Source of the DNA: a virus
Virus record (IMG/VR): IMGVR_UViG_3300009593_000014
Span: 21,155-85,154 of that record
DNA: 64,000 nucleotides
Reading direction: 5' to 3' (one strand)
The notes beneath the pieces are model-generated. The model did not search any database. It saw only the letters and a list, made by a program, of their open reading frames with translations, and was not told where the DNA came from. Numbering within the stretch: the stretch's first letter is position 1; every line of letters begins with the position of its first letter. Both the position numbers and the translations under genes were made by a program. Shown here one piece after another: positions 34,432 to 42,518 of the stretch.

Positions 34432-35613
34432 ATGAGCAACATTAAATGGCCCCTCATAAACAACACAATAGAAGACAATCAAAAGTCTATAATGGCTGAC
34501 TTCATTATGAACTCAGATCGCTTCACTCAGGGCGAAAAGGTTAAAGAGTTTGAAAAAAAATGGTCTAAGTGGCAAGGTGCAAAACATTCTGTATTTGTTA
34601 ATTCTGGAAGCTCAGCAAACTTAATATTACTAGACGCTATAAAAGAACTCTACTTTCCAGAGAGAACTCCAAACATACTAGTACCTGCATGCACATGGTC
34701 AACAACACTTTCGCCTTTAATTACTTTGGGCTACAATCCTGTATTTTGTGATGTAAGCCTTAGTGACTATGGTTTTGACGTTACTGGTCGAAGCAGCCAG
34801 CCGGGACATCGGGTTGTGAGTGAAGACATAGACATTATATTTTTTACCCATCTACTGGGGCTTCCATCAAACGTTTCTTTGATGAAAAGTCTTTTCCCTA
34901 ACGCAATGGTGCTTGAAGATTGTTGCGAGGCTCATGGTGCATTAGTGAATGGCAATAAAGTTGGAAACCATGGTCAAGGCTCTACTTTTAGTTTTTACTA
35001 CGGACACCACATGACAACAATAGAGGGCGGCATGGTGTCAACAAATAACGACATACTATATGATAAGCTACTAGCAAAAAGATCTCATGGACTCGCTCGG
35101 GAAACTGAGCAACTGAAGTCCGTTAGTAAAAATTATTCAGACATTGACCCGAGATTTCTTTTTTTAACAACAGGATACAATGTCAGGAGTACTGAATTAA
35201 ATGCGGTACTTGGAATACACCAGTTAGACGACCTAGATGAATCCATATCAAAAAGACGTTCAAATTTTATAACATTCCGAACCATACTTCAAGATATTGG
35301 TGACATGTTCTTGTTTCCCAAAACAATTGGGAATAGTTCTTTTGCACTACCTTTCATGTGCAAGGACGTAGATAAAAACAAGCTAGAGTCGTATTTGCAA
35401 TCTCAAGGAATTGAGACCAGACCATTCTTGGCTGGCAATATGCTTCGTCAACCTTTTCTACATTATTTAGATAATGATCCAAAAGACTATCCAAATGCGG
35501 AGTTTTTACATAATAATTGTTTCTACATAGGAAACAATCAACACATCGGACTAAAAGAACTAAACTGGCTGAATGGAGTGCTGCGTGAATTTTTTAATAT
35601 GCACAATAGTTAG
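34432..35613 (+). CDS. DegT/DnrJ-fold PLP sugar enzyme with His in place of catalytic Lys (ColD/RfbH-like)
   Basis: 393 residues with the fold-type I PLP domain: NSGSSANLI (58-66), PACTWSTTLSP (85-95), LEDCCEAHGA (161-170, Asp that binds the pyridine nitrogen). In aminotransferases of this family the next motif holds the Schiff-base Lys; here it reads FSFYYGHHMTTIEGG (186-200), with two His. The sugar 3-dehydratases ColD and RfbH/E1 share this change, so removal of the C3 hydroxyl of a 4-keto sugar is the likely reaction rather than amination. The neighbouring ferredoxin would suit an E1-type electron need. Confidence 0.82.
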   Translation: MSNIKWPLINNTIEDNQKSIMADFIMNSDRFTQGEKVKEFEKKWSKWQGAKHSVFVNSGSSANLILLDAIKELYFPERTPNILVPACTWSTTLSPLITLGYNPVFCDVSLSDYGFDVTGRSSQPGHRVVSEDIDIIFFTHLLGLPSNVSLMKSLFPNAMVLEDCCEAHGALVNGNKVGNHGQGSTFSFYYGHHMTTIEGGMVSTNNDILYDKLLAKRSHGLARETEQLKSVSKNYSDIDPRFLFLTTGYNVRSTELNAVLGIHQLDDLDESISKRRSNFITFRTILQDIGDMFLFPKTIGNSSFALPFMCKDVDKNKLESYLQSQGIETRPFLAGNMLRQPFLHYLDNDPKDYPNAEFLHNNCFYIGNNQHIGLKELNWLNGVLREFFNMHNS

Positions 35614-36292
35614 AAATCGTGCCCAACGACTACCTATGTGGGAAAGTCAACTATCAGAACTAACAAAAATGCGACCCGATGACTCTTTTGAGCTATCTGT
35701 TTACGAAAACGACTCAGATGATGATTCCTTGGCTACTTTGATGTCTTTTGGTTATGAAGGATTTGACGCTGTTCGTATAAAAACCGAAACACTTAACACA
35801 CCATATTTTGGAAGCGTTCAGGACTCAGAAAGAGTGCGACTGCTTGCCAATGCAAGAAACCAATGCTTAGACTATCACAATCTAAAGAAATTTGATAAAA
35901 TAATTTTTGTTGAACCCGATGTTGAATATAAGATACCAGAAGTGTTGGAAATAATTAACCTAGATGCTGACATAGCTTCAGGCAAGACAGTGACCTTCGG
36001 TTCAGATATAGTTTACGACACTTGGGCAACCAGACTAAACTGGCTAGATAAGGAATGGGACAACACATACACCGGATCAGGCTGGATAAAAGTATGGTCA
36101 ACATTTAATGGGTTCTGCGTATACAACGCCGAGCCGTTTTATTTACACAATGCAAGATTTTCAGGCGGGGATTGTGATACAGTACAGATATGTAAAGAAT
36201 TTCAAAACTTAGGGTATAGTGATGTTTACTTCAATATGGACATTGAAATACTTCACCATACTGACAGTACTGAATATCAAATAGGAATATAG
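35573..36292 (+). CDS. CAP59/GT2-like glycosyltransferase
   Basis: About 239 residues; an in-frame GTG at 35585 is an alternative start, and the frame overlaps the previous gene by about 40 bases. NFLICTIVRNRAQRLPMW opens a GT-A type nucleotide-binding domain; IIFVEPDVEY near residue 110 holds a DxD-like acidic site; later FNGFCVYNAEPF and SGGDCDTVQIC resemble CAP59-type mannosyltransferases. It probably adds a sugar made or modified by the neighbouring enzymes. Confidence 0.7.
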   Translation: MECCVNFLICTIVRNRAQRLPMWESQLSELTKMRPDDSFELSVYENDSDDDSLATLMSFGYEGFDAVRIKTETLNTPYFGSVQDSERVRLLANARNQCLDYHNLKKFDKIIFVEPDVEYKIPEVLEIINLDADIASGKTVTFGSDIVYDTWATRLNWLDKEWDNTYTGSGWIKVWSTFNGFCVYNAEPFYLHNARFSGGDCDTVQICKEFQNLGYSDVYFNMDIEILHHTDSTEYQIGI

Positions 36293-36305
36293 AAATGAGG
36301 AGGAA

Positions 36306-37298
36306 ATGATAGATGGGTTGGCTTTACACCCCCGACACTTATCAGTCTGCTCTGGTATCGGGGGAATCGACCTTGGACTTGAAGCAGCACTCGGAATTCG
36401 CACCGTGGGTCACATCGAAAGGGACGCTTTCGCAGCGAGCATTCTCGTGGAGAGGATGGTTGAACAGACCTTGGATTTCGCGCCTATTTGGGACGATATC
36501 AAGACCTTCGATGGCTCAGGATGGAGTGGATGTGTGGACATCCTATCTGCGGGAATCCCATGTCAGTCTTTTTCGCATGCCGGTAACAGGAAGGGAACAG
36601 ATGACCCAAGATGGCTTTGGCCTGACGTTTATAGAATTAGTAAGGACTGCAGGCCGGGCCAGATCTTTATTGAAAACACACCGGGACTTGTCAAAAAAGG
36701 ACTTTATGAAGTTCTCTTCGATCTTGCCGAAATGGGGTACAATGCGGAATGGGGAGTGTTCAACGCAAGTGACGCATCCGCGCCCCATAGAAGACAACGC
36801 TTATTCCTTTTGGCCCACCACAGCGAACTCGACCTACAGCCATGGATTGAACAGGCCAGCGCTTGCACAGAGCTTAGATACAGTGCCATGGGCGACTCCT
36901 ACTGCGAATATCTGGAAAGAGACTGGTCCAAACATAGACTGGGATATGCGAGACCAGAACAGGATAACGAATTTAGCGGTTCAGGCAAAGCTATGGCCTA
37001 CTCCAATCACAGTGGACAGTTTAGGAGGCCATCGTCTGACCGGGAAAAACAAAGACGCAAAAAACATTGGTCTTTCTCTTACGGACGCTTCCCACCTGCA
37101 CGAAACGACGCAGAAGGATGGTCAAGATGGGTCGAACGAGGACTACCTAAACCCATCATTCGTGGAGGCAATGATGGGTCTGCCCATAGGGTGGACAGAC
37201 TTCGGACCCTTGGAAATTCAGTAGTACCACAATGCGTAACATTGGCATATACTGTATTATTAGATAGAATGTCTAGTGAACCACAACCAGTGAGGTAA
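36306..37298 (+). CDS. DNA cytosine-5 methyltransferase
   Basis: 330 residues with the C5-methyltransferase motifs in order: HLSVCSGIGGIDLG (motif I, 11-24), IPCQSF with catalytic Cys86 (motif IV), ENTPG (123-127, usually ENV), HRRQRLF (161-167, motif VIII) and RTLGNSVVPQ near 305 (motif X). It would methylate phage DNA against host restriction. The target-recognition region (about 175-290) is poorly conserved in look. The ATG at 36306 is only 2 bases after AGGAGG. An almost equally long second frame lies inside this gene. Confidence 0.9.
   Translation: MIDGLALHPRHLSVCSGIGGIDLGLEAALGIRTVGHIERDAFAASILVERMVEQTLDFAPIWDDIKTFDGSGWSGCVDILSAGIPCQSFSHAGNRKGTDDPRWLWPDVYRISKDCRPGQIFIENTPGLVKKGLYEVLFDLAEMGYNAEWGVFNASDASAPHRRQRLFLLAHHSELDLQPWIEQASACTELRYSAMGDSYCEYLERDWSKHRLGYARPEQDNEFSGSGKAMAYSNHSGQFRRPSSDREKQRRKKHWSFSYGRFPPARNDAEGWSRWVERGLPKPIIRGGNDGSAHRVDRLRTLGNSVVPQCVTLAYTVLLDRMSSEPQPVR
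36313..37224 (+). CDS. overlapping +1-frame protein of the MxWLYTP / LNPxFVExMMGxPxGWTD family
   Basis: 303 codons open in the +1 frame, entirely inside the methyltransferase gene. The product begins MGWLYTPDT and carries motifs I recognise from a phage/prophage family commonly found near cytosine methyltransferases: SRPSMAQDGVDVWTSYLR, PKWGTMRNGEC near residue 172, two WPTP repeats, and LNPSFVEAMMGLPIGWTDF near the end. The ATG at 36313 is 9 bases from AGGAGG, a better spacing than the outer start. The family's function is unknown to me. The alternative is that it is a chance shadow, but family motifs across the whole length argue against that. Confidence 0.6.
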   Translation: MGWLYTPDTYQSALVSGESTLDLKQHSEFAPWVTSKGTLSQRAFSWRGWLNRPWISRLFGTISRPSMAQDGVDVWTSYLRESHVSLFRMPVTGREQMTQDGFGLTFIELVRTAGRARSLLKTHRDLSKKDFMKFSSILPKWGTMRNGECSTQVTHPRPIEDNAYSFWPTTANSTYSHGLNRPALAQSLDTVPWATPTANIWKETGPNIDWDMRDQNRITNLAVQAKLWPTPITVDSLGGHRLTGKNKDAKNIGLSLTDASHLHETTQKDGQDGSNEDYLNPSFVEAMMGLPIGWTDFGPLEIQ

Positions 37299-37300
37299 AA

Positions 37301-37456
37301 ATGCCAAAAGTAAATACAAAGAAAAAAAAGCCAATCCTTGCACATTGCTTAAGGTGTGGATGGTATATTGGTAGAAAGATACTATCAAGGGACAACAACG
37401 AATGCCCGATATGCGAAGAAGAGATCGAGGAGAATTTTAAATGGATGGAAGAATAG
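37301..37456 (+). CDS. 51-residue zinc-ribbon protein
   Basis: ATG at 37301, 2 bases after the methyltransferase stop. Lys-rich start, then CLRC (residues 16-19) and CPIC (35-38), a short zinc ribbon, with an acidic tail. Overlaps the FkbM start by 16 bases. Possibly a nucleic-acid binding accessory protein. Confidence 0.55.
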   Translation: MPKVNTKKKKPILAHCLRCGWYIGRKILSRDNNECPICEEEIEENFKWMEE

Positions 37457-38085
37457 GGGCATACTTTAATTCAAAATTTGTAGAACTTATTGACCCTAGC
37501 CTTGTAAATACCATATTTGAATTAGGAGCAGGAGATGGGCTAGACGCTATTAAGCTGAGTGAGTTTTATGACGCTGATGTTTGTGGCTTTGAATGCAACG
37601 CCAACCTATTAAAAATATGTACAGATAGGATTCTTGATTTCGATAGGGTTCGTCTAGAGCCTCAAGCAGTCTGGAGCGAAACAAAGATAATACCTTACTA
37701 TCCAGTCATTAACGGAAACGACTCTGCTTCGTCTTGCTTCATGGCGGCTGATGCCTATCCATACGAACACTATATACAAGAAGAAACAACAGTTGAGGCA
37801 ATAGCCCTAATGGACTTCATAGATAGTACAGATATCAAACCAGACATGCTGTGCATCGATCTTCAGGGGGCAGAAGAGCATGCGCTCATAGGTATGGGAC
37901 AGTACTTGGAAGATGTAAAGTATATAATAACAGAAGGACAGACCTCCTGCATGTATCACGGAGCATCAACAATCTTTGATATAGGACACCTACTGACTCA
38001 GTGCGGTTTTGTAATGAAACACTCCGAGTCAGTAAACGAATGGTACGGAGATTATTTATTTGTAAACGAAGAGAAAGTGAATTAA
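37441..38085 (+). CDS. FkbM-family SAM methyltransferase
   Basis: 214 residues. FELGAGDGLDAIKLSE (about 22-37) is the SAM-binding loop, GFECNA the acidic end of strand 2, and IKPDMLCIDLQGAEEHAL near 145 is the characteristic FkbM motif IV region. These enzymes methylate sugar or polyketide hydroxyls. With the glycosyltransferases upstream it probably methylates a glycan, a common way to mask or alter surface sugars. Confidence 0.85.
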   Translation: MDGRIGAYFNSKFVELIDPSLVNTIFELGAGDGLDAIKLSEFYDADVCGFECNANLLKICTDRILDFDRVRLEPQAVWSETKIIPYYPVINGNDSASSCFMAADAYPYEHYIQEETTVEAIALMDFIDSTDIKPDMLCIDLQGAEEHALIGMGQYLEDVKYIITEGQTSCMYHGASTIFDIGHLLTQCGFVMKHSESVNEWYGDYLFVNEEKVN

Positions 38086-38086
38086 C

Positions 38087-38419
38087 ATGGAAGATATAAC
38101 ACACCCAGAAAATAATAACATTTCAAGAAAAGACGGAAGTCAATTCTGGTATGAACTTAGCGAAGCCAATCCTGATGCCATTCTTTTTGATGGACCGGGC
38201 GATGATGATTTTTTTGATTCATGCATCGTAGGTTACGCTTGGAGAATAAATATGGAACCTGTTGTTGTTTATGATGAAGAAAAAATGATAGAAGTAATGA
38301 TGTTTGAAGGAGAGCTATCCTATGAAGAAGCAGTCGAATATTTATCTTTTAATACTTTTGGCAGTTGGTTTGGAGATGGAACTCCTCTTATATTGAGATC
38401 ATCAAAGAATGTACTGTAA
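38087..38419 (+). CDS. acidic protein of unknown function
   Basis: 110 residues, Asp/Glu-rich (ILFDGPGDDDFFDS near residue 36). Its stop overlaps the start of the DpdA-like gene as TAATG, so the two are translationally linked. No family recognised. It might be a partner of the transglycosylase. Confidence 0.55.
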   Translation: MEDITHPENNNISRKDGSQFWYELSEANPDAILFDGPGDDDFFDSCIVGYAWRINMEPVVVYDEEKMIEVMMFEGELSYEEAVEYLSFNTFGSWFGDGTPLILRSSKNVL

Positions 38420-39165
38420 TGAAGGAAGCGGAGTTTTTCTTAGGCTGCCCCGAGCCTTATTGGTTGCGTAGAGATGATGTCACTGGTCCCTTCTTTGTGT
38501 CCAGACCGAGATTAGCAAGGCTTAAGAATCTTCATAAATCCAAACACAAATGGGCACTAGATTCAGGCGGGTTTACGCAGTTACATCAGCATGGGGCTTG
38601 GACAATCTCCTCGCAAGAATATGCCAACTTTGTAAAAAGATGTGACGACGAGATTGGCAATCTAGAATGGGTAGCGCCACAAGACTGGATGTGTGAAGAA
38701 ACAGCACTTCGTAAGAGTGGGTTAACCGTTAAGGAGCATCAAGATCGAACGGTTGATAACTTCTTAGATCTTAGACAAAAACTAGGCTCACTTGTTATTC
38801 CAGTCCTTCAGGGGTGGGATCGTGATGATTATCTAAAGTGCTGTGATTTATACGAGAAAGCCGGTGTGGATCTATCTTTAGAAAATGTTATAGGCTTAGG
38901 AAGCGTCTGCAGAAGGAATGCAGACAAAGAAATATCTGAGATAATCGACACTCTGCAGCCACTTAATCTTCACGGTTTTGGAATTAAAGGAAAATCCTAT
39001 GTAGACAACTACAATAAATTAGTATCTGCAGACTCAATGGCTTGGTCATTTACCGCTAGGCATTCAGATCCATTGCCCAACTGTAGCCATAGGAAATGCA
39101 GTTGGTGCTATGAATATGCAGACCTTTGGAGGGGTCGGATACTGAGTAGACTTGCGCCTGTTTGA
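38419..39165 (+). CDS. DpdA-like (TGT-fold) DNA transglycosylase
   Basis: 248 residues from the ATG at 38419. ALDSGGFTQL near residue 44 matches the DSGGFQ active-site loop of tRNA-guanine transglycosylases; APQDWMCEE near 89 and VIPVLQGWDRDDY near 130 follow as in phage DpdA proteins; CSHRKCSWCYE near 222 gives the zinc ligands. DpdA enzymes exchange guanine in DNA for a 7-deazaguanine base, protecting phage DNA from restriction. No preQ0 synthesis genes (folE, queD, queE) are in the window, so the base would come from the host or from genes elsewhere. Confidence 0.78.
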   Translation: MKEAEFFLGCPEPYWLRRDDVTGPFFVSRPRLARLKNLHKSKHKWALDSGGFTQLHQHGAWTISSQEYANFVKRCDDEIGNLEWVAPQDWMCEETALRKSGLTVKEHQDRTVDNFLDLRQKLGSLVIPVLQGWDRDDYLKCCDLYEKAGVDLSLENVIGLGSVCRRNADKEISEIIDTLQPLNLHGFGIKGKSYVDNYNKLVSADSMAWSFTARHSDPLPNCSHRKCSWCYEYADLWRGRILSRLAPV

Positions 39166-39211
39166 TATTCGGTGTATCATTGCATAGCAAGAAAAAGGAA
39201 GGAAGTCTATT

Positions 39212-39514
39212 ATGAGTGATATTTGCCCAGAAAGTATGGAAAAACTAGTATTTGCTGGTGAATCAATTACTATCAAGCTTGACTTTTGGTTCGATTCCGA
39301 TCATTTTGATGACCAAGAAGAGGTTGATGAAGCTATAAGCTTCTGTCAGACAGGAGAGTTCGCATTCTGGGTTCAAGAAGCCGCAGATGCTCTGGTAGCC
39401 TCCGCTATGCACGAGTTTACGAGCACATACTCCGACTCTCCAGTTGCGAACTTGGAAAAACCATTAGGCATTACGATGTCTGCAGATATAACTTATGGCG
39501 GACCTCGTGATTAA
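39212..39514 (+). CDS. unknown protein between DpdA-like and PP-loop genes
   Basis: 100 residues, acidic, with a beta-rich start (GESITIKLDFWFDSDHF) and a helical C-terminal half. A GGAAGGAAG ribosome site lies upstream; its stop overlaps the PP-loop start (TAATGAG). Unrecognised; linkage suggests a role with the PP-loop protein. Confidence 0.55.
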   Translation: MSDICPESMEKLVFAGESITIKLDFWFDSDHFDDQEEVDEAISFCQTGEFAFWVQEAADALVASAMHEFTSTYSDSPVANLEKPLGITMSADITYGGPRD

Positions 39515-40314
39515 TGAGAACATTTAGCTTCGGTGGCGGTGTCCAATCAACTGCTGTATTGGCATTACAAGCTTTAGGCGAACTACCTAAACCATACGAT
39601 GTGTATTTGTTCTCCAACGTAGGCAACGATAGTGAAGATCCTGAAACTATATCTTACTTTCACAACCACCACCTGCCTTTTGCTGAGAAGCATGGGATAC
39701 GCATAATTGAATTAATCAAGGAAAGCCGGGGCAGAGAGAATGAGACACTATGGGAGCAACTTCACCGAATGGAAGTTAGGTCTATCCAGATACCTGCATA
39801 CAGGGTAGGAAAAGGACCCGGGGGTAGAAAATGCACCAGAGATTACAAGATTCGTGTAGTTAGGAAATGGCAAAGACAAAACGGATCATCTAAAGATAAC
39901 CCTGTAGTGATGGGGTTAGGAATTAGTGTAGATGAGATCCAAAGAGCACGAACCAGTTCCCGACATGAGGACCAGATACTAGAATATCCCTTAATTGACC
40001 TAGGAATGGACCGTGACGACTGCTTTGAAGTCATAAAAAGAGCAGGATTACCCACTCCTCCACGTTCAGCGTGCTTCTTTTGCCCCTTTCACAGTAAAAA
40101 AGCGTGGATAGATCAAAAAGAAAACCGTCCAGAGCTATTCGCTAAGTCAGTAGCGCTGGAGAAAGTCCTATTGGAACGGTGTGAAATACATGGAAAAGAA
40201 CCAGAATACCTTAGCAGATACGGTGTTCCTTTAGATGAAGCCTTCTCCGAATATGGAAACATCCCCGATGATGACGGTCCCGAAGGATGCGAAGAAGCAA
40301 GCTGCTTTACCTAA
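39514..40314 (+). CDS. PP-loop ATPase (PAPS reductase/QueC-like superfamily)
   Basis: 266 residues. FSFGGGVQSTAVLAL at the N-terminus is a PP-loop variant that binds ATP and activates substrates by adenylation. KCTRDYKIR near residue 108 and PRSACFFCPFHSKKAW near 185 add conserved Cys, as in phage proteins labelled phosphoadenosine phosphosulfate reductase. True PAPS reductases have a C-terminal ECGxH, which is absent. Next to a DpdA-like gene the likely role is nucleotide base or DNA modification (QueC-like or sulfur-related); the substrate is unknown. Confidence 0.7.
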   Translation: MRTFSFGGGVQSTAVLALQALGELPKPYDVYLFSNVGNDSEDPETISYFHNHHLPFAEKHGIRIIELIKESRGRENETLWEQLHRMEVRSIQIPAYRVGKGPGGRKCTRDYKIRVVRKWQRQNGSSKDNPVVMGLGISVDEIQRARTSSRHEDQILEYPLIDLGMDRDDCFEVIKRAGLPTPPRSACFFCPFHSKKAWIDQKENRPELFAKSVALEKVLLERCEIHGKEPEYLSRYGVPLDEAFSEYGNIPDDDGPEGCEEASCFT

Positions 40315-40836
40315 TCGGCGGCGCGGCGGCCCCCCTTTTCTTTTTTTGAAAAAATTTTTATTTCTAAGTAACAAAACTTATTGCCAATTTTGGGCCGTGA
40401 CTTAGCATTCCCCCCATTCCCCCATCCCCATTGCCTTAAAAAAGCATTAACAACATCTTTTAAACCTTCCAGAAAATCAATAAAAATAATGTAGCGCAGA
40501 CATTATATAGCACCAAAATATTTCCCCACGACCCCTATCCCACAATGCTCTCACAGCCACACACAGCCCCTCTAAGGACATCCTACACACAACAGAGGTA
40601 GACACCCTTGAAGCAAGCCAAGCTAAGCAAAATACTCTGAAAAAATAAAAAAAATAACACCCCGAAAAAGGAGGCCCCGCCCCCGCCCCATAGAAGCATA
40701 ATTCCAAAAAAACAAACAAAGTTTTTCCAAAATTTAGTACATATTTAAGAAGACCTGCATATATAAAAATAAAAAATAGAATTACTGTACAACCAGTACC
40801 CATAACCCCACTACACGTCTACCCCCCTCCTCATAA
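40315..40836. other. gene-free boundary region, 520 bp
   Basis: A GC-rich run (GGCGGCGCGGCGGCC) followed by C and T runs closes the modification arm and may act as a terminator. Beyond it lies low-complexity DNA with C-rich tracts. A minus-strand frame at 40477-40803 has a composition like random C/T-rich sequence and is not called. Confidence 0.4.
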
Positions 40837-40970
40837 GCTGTGGTTCGTGGCTCGCTCGCTCGCTTCCTTTAACATCAGGAAGATATAAGTTTGGGCTGGT
40901 AAAAAAATTAGTGTGTATTTATAACAGTTATTATGTTTAAAAATAAATAAAAGAAATTTGTGTTAAAAGG

Positions 40971-40998
40971 TTGACATAGTTGTTTGATGCTATATAAT
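40971..40998 (+). promoter_or_regulatory. consensus sigma-70/SigA promoter
   Basis: TTGACA (40971-40976), 16-base spacer, TATAAT (40993-40998). The strongest plus-strand promoter in the window; it drives the gene at 41032. Confidence 0.8.
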
Positions 40999-41031
40999 GA
41001 ACTTATCAAACAAAAGGCAGAGGAGCCAACA

Positions 41032-41361
41032 ATGCAAAAAGCAATGCGAAATATGACATCAGGAAACAACATAGAATGGTTGTCATTAGGCCGTGAATTC
41101 AACACGGCACAGTTCACAGGAACTCTTACCCATACTAACTTAATGAATGGTCACAGAGACGGAAACATACTAGGTGTAACAACTATAGAAGATAACGTAG
41201 CAATCACTAACTACATACAGTTTCCACATACTGAATCAATCAATGAGTGGATGAACAAAGAGGTTACACTAACTGCCTCAGTCAAGACCAGAAGACTACA
41301 ACACGCAGAAGAAGAAACCTATCTTCACACTGCTAACGCTTGGTCAATACGCTTAGCATAG
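41032..41361 (+). CDS. unknown small protein, first cassette
   Basis: 109 residues from the ATG at 41032, preceded by GAGGAG; a longer frame from 40984 would include the -10. Neutral, Thr/Asn-rich, beta-rich appearance, no membrane segment. Own promoter and terminator, so it is a single-gene unit. Unrecognised. Confidence 0.6.
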   Translation: MQKAMRNMTSGNNIEWLSLGREFNTAQFTGTLTHTNLMNGHRDGNILGVTTIEDNVAITNYIQFPHTESINEWMNKEVTLTASVKTRRLQHAEEETYLHTANAWSIRLA

Positions 41362-41377
41362 TTAACCAAAGAATAGA

Positions 41378-41405
41378 GACCGGCCCTTATGGGTCGGTCT
41401 TTTTT
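41378..41405 (+). terminator. intrinsic terminator
   Basis: Stem GACCGGCCC / GGGTCGGTC with loop TTAT and a T run; one G-T pair. Confidence 0.85.
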
Positions 41406-41597
41406 CTTTTGTATAGGGTATTCGATAAGCACTAGATCCAGGAGCTCCGCCTATCTGCCTGTGGTTCGTGGCTCGCTCGCTCGCTTCCTTTAACGTCAGG
41501 AAGATATGAATGGGGCAGTAGCTAGACTTAAGTATGTATTTGTAACTAGATATATGGTTAAAAGAAATAGTTAAAGTTTTTAGTTGCAAGGTTGGTA

Positions 41598-41626
41598 TTG
41601 ACTGTCAAATTTGTAAACTAGATATA
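41598..41626 (+). promoter_or_regulatory. promoter
   Basis: TTGACT (41598-41603), 17-base spacer, GATATA (41621-41626), 26 bases before the ATG at 41652. Confidence 0.6.
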
Positions 41627-41651
41627 TCGGCAAGAGTAAAGGATAAAACAA

Positions 41652-41948
41652 ATGCCACTAATAATAATAAACAAGACAGAAGAAATACCGGAAGAATGGA
41701 AGCAGCAAGACGGAAGATACCAAACACCAATGGTAATGGTTGACTTTGGCAACGTGCACAGTAATGGTGGTTTCGGTACTCACTTAACATTGGCCCCAAC
41801 AGTAGAGACCAGCGAATGGCGCAACGCTTATGGAATAGAGTTCCATCATGATGCAGGCGCTTATCGTCAAGTAACATCTGCACCGTGTAAGTTTATCGGC
41901 ATAGCACAAAACGACGGTTCCATCTTCTGGACTTATATTCCACAATAG
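41652..41948 (+). CDS. unknown small protein, second cassette
   Basis: 98 residues, no Cys pair, mixed alpha/beta look with His- and Gly-rich middle (SNGGFGTHLTLAPT). Flanked by its own promoter and terminator. Unrecognised. Confidence 0.6.
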   Translation: MPLIIINKTEEIPEEWKQQDGRYQTPMVMVDFGNVHSNGGFGTHLTLAPTVETSEWRNAYGIEFHHDAGAYRQVTSAPCKFIGIAQNDGSIFWTYIPQ

Positions 41949-41963
41949 GACAAAAGAGAGAAG

Positions 41964-41990
41964 CCGGCCCTTAATAGGGCCGGTTTTTTT
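41964..41990 (+). terminator. intrinsic terminator
   Basis: Perfect 8-bp stem CCGGCCCT / AGGGCCGG, loop TAAT, T run. Confidence 0.9.
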
Positions 41991-42126
41991 CGTTATATAG
42001 GGTGTTCGAGAAGCGTCTATTATTGAAGCTTCCCTGTCTTGCTGTGGTTCTTGGCTCGCTCGCTCGCTTCCTTTAACGTCAGGGGAATAGTAGTTTGGGC
42101 TGGACTAAGATTTAATACATAAATGA

Positions 42127-42155
42127 TTGCAAAACTAGACTTAAGACTATAAGAT
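42127..42155 (+). promoter_or_regulatory. promoter
   Basis: TTGCAA (42127-42132), 17-base spacer, TAAGAT (42150-42155), 31 bases before the ATG at 42187. Confidence 0.5.
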
Positions 42156-42186
42156 AAAAATATCAACAAAAATAAAGGATAAAGAT

Positions 42187-42363
42187 ATGACAATAACCAA
42201 TAAACAAGTACAGATATTCAACACGGTGGCTAATCAACCCCGCTGTTGGCACTGCGAGGAGGATCTCTATTCTGACCATGAGACCGCTCATAGAGAGTTC
42301 GTAATAACAATGCATCATGCCTTCCATATCGCGTGCTACTTCGACCACACAAACGATCAATAA
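42187..42363 (+). CDS. 58-residue zinc-binding protein
   Basis: ATG preceded by AAAGGATAAAG. CWHC near residue 20 and paired His and Cys near the end (HHAFHIACYF) could bind zinc in a treble-clef or HNH-like manner, though the catalytic set is incomplete. Part of the cassette series; the next repeat element starts right after its stop. Confidence 0.55.
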   Translation: MTITNKQVQIFNTVANQPRCWHCEEDLYSDHETAHREFVITMHHAFHIACYFDHTNDQ

Positions 42364-42457
42364 GGCTGTGTTTCGTGGCTCGCTCGCTCTCTCCCTTTAA
42401 CGTCAGGGGAATTTAGGCATATAGATACGGTGTTTTTAATAGGTATTTATTAAATGC

Positions 42458-42463
42458 TTGACA
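42458..42463 (+). promoter_or_regulatory. -35 element before the 42519 gene
   Basis: A consensus TTGACA with an AT-rich region after it, but no good -10 at normal spacing. Weak call. Confidence 0.3.
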
Positions 42464-42518
42464 AGACTATAACTATTAAATTAATCTGTAATTTATAAGC
42501 AACAGATGAGGAGACATC

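Noticed and set aside
34432-35613. Ordinary sugar aminotransferase
   Set aside because: The Schiff-base Lys is replaced by His in the FSFYYGHH motif, so amination is unlikely.
36543-36797. Minus-strand frames opposite the methyltransferase
   Set aside because: No family motifs, unlike the plus-strand +1 frame; explained as by-products of the two coding plus-strand frames.
39514-40314. Assimilatory PAPS reductase
   Set aside because: The C-terminal ECGxH catalytic motif is missing; only the PP-loop superfamily is supported.
40477-40803. Minus-strand frame of 108 codons in the boundary region
   Set aside because: Phe/Cys/Gly-rich peptide typical of translated low-complexity DNA; no ribosome site, wrong strand for the block.
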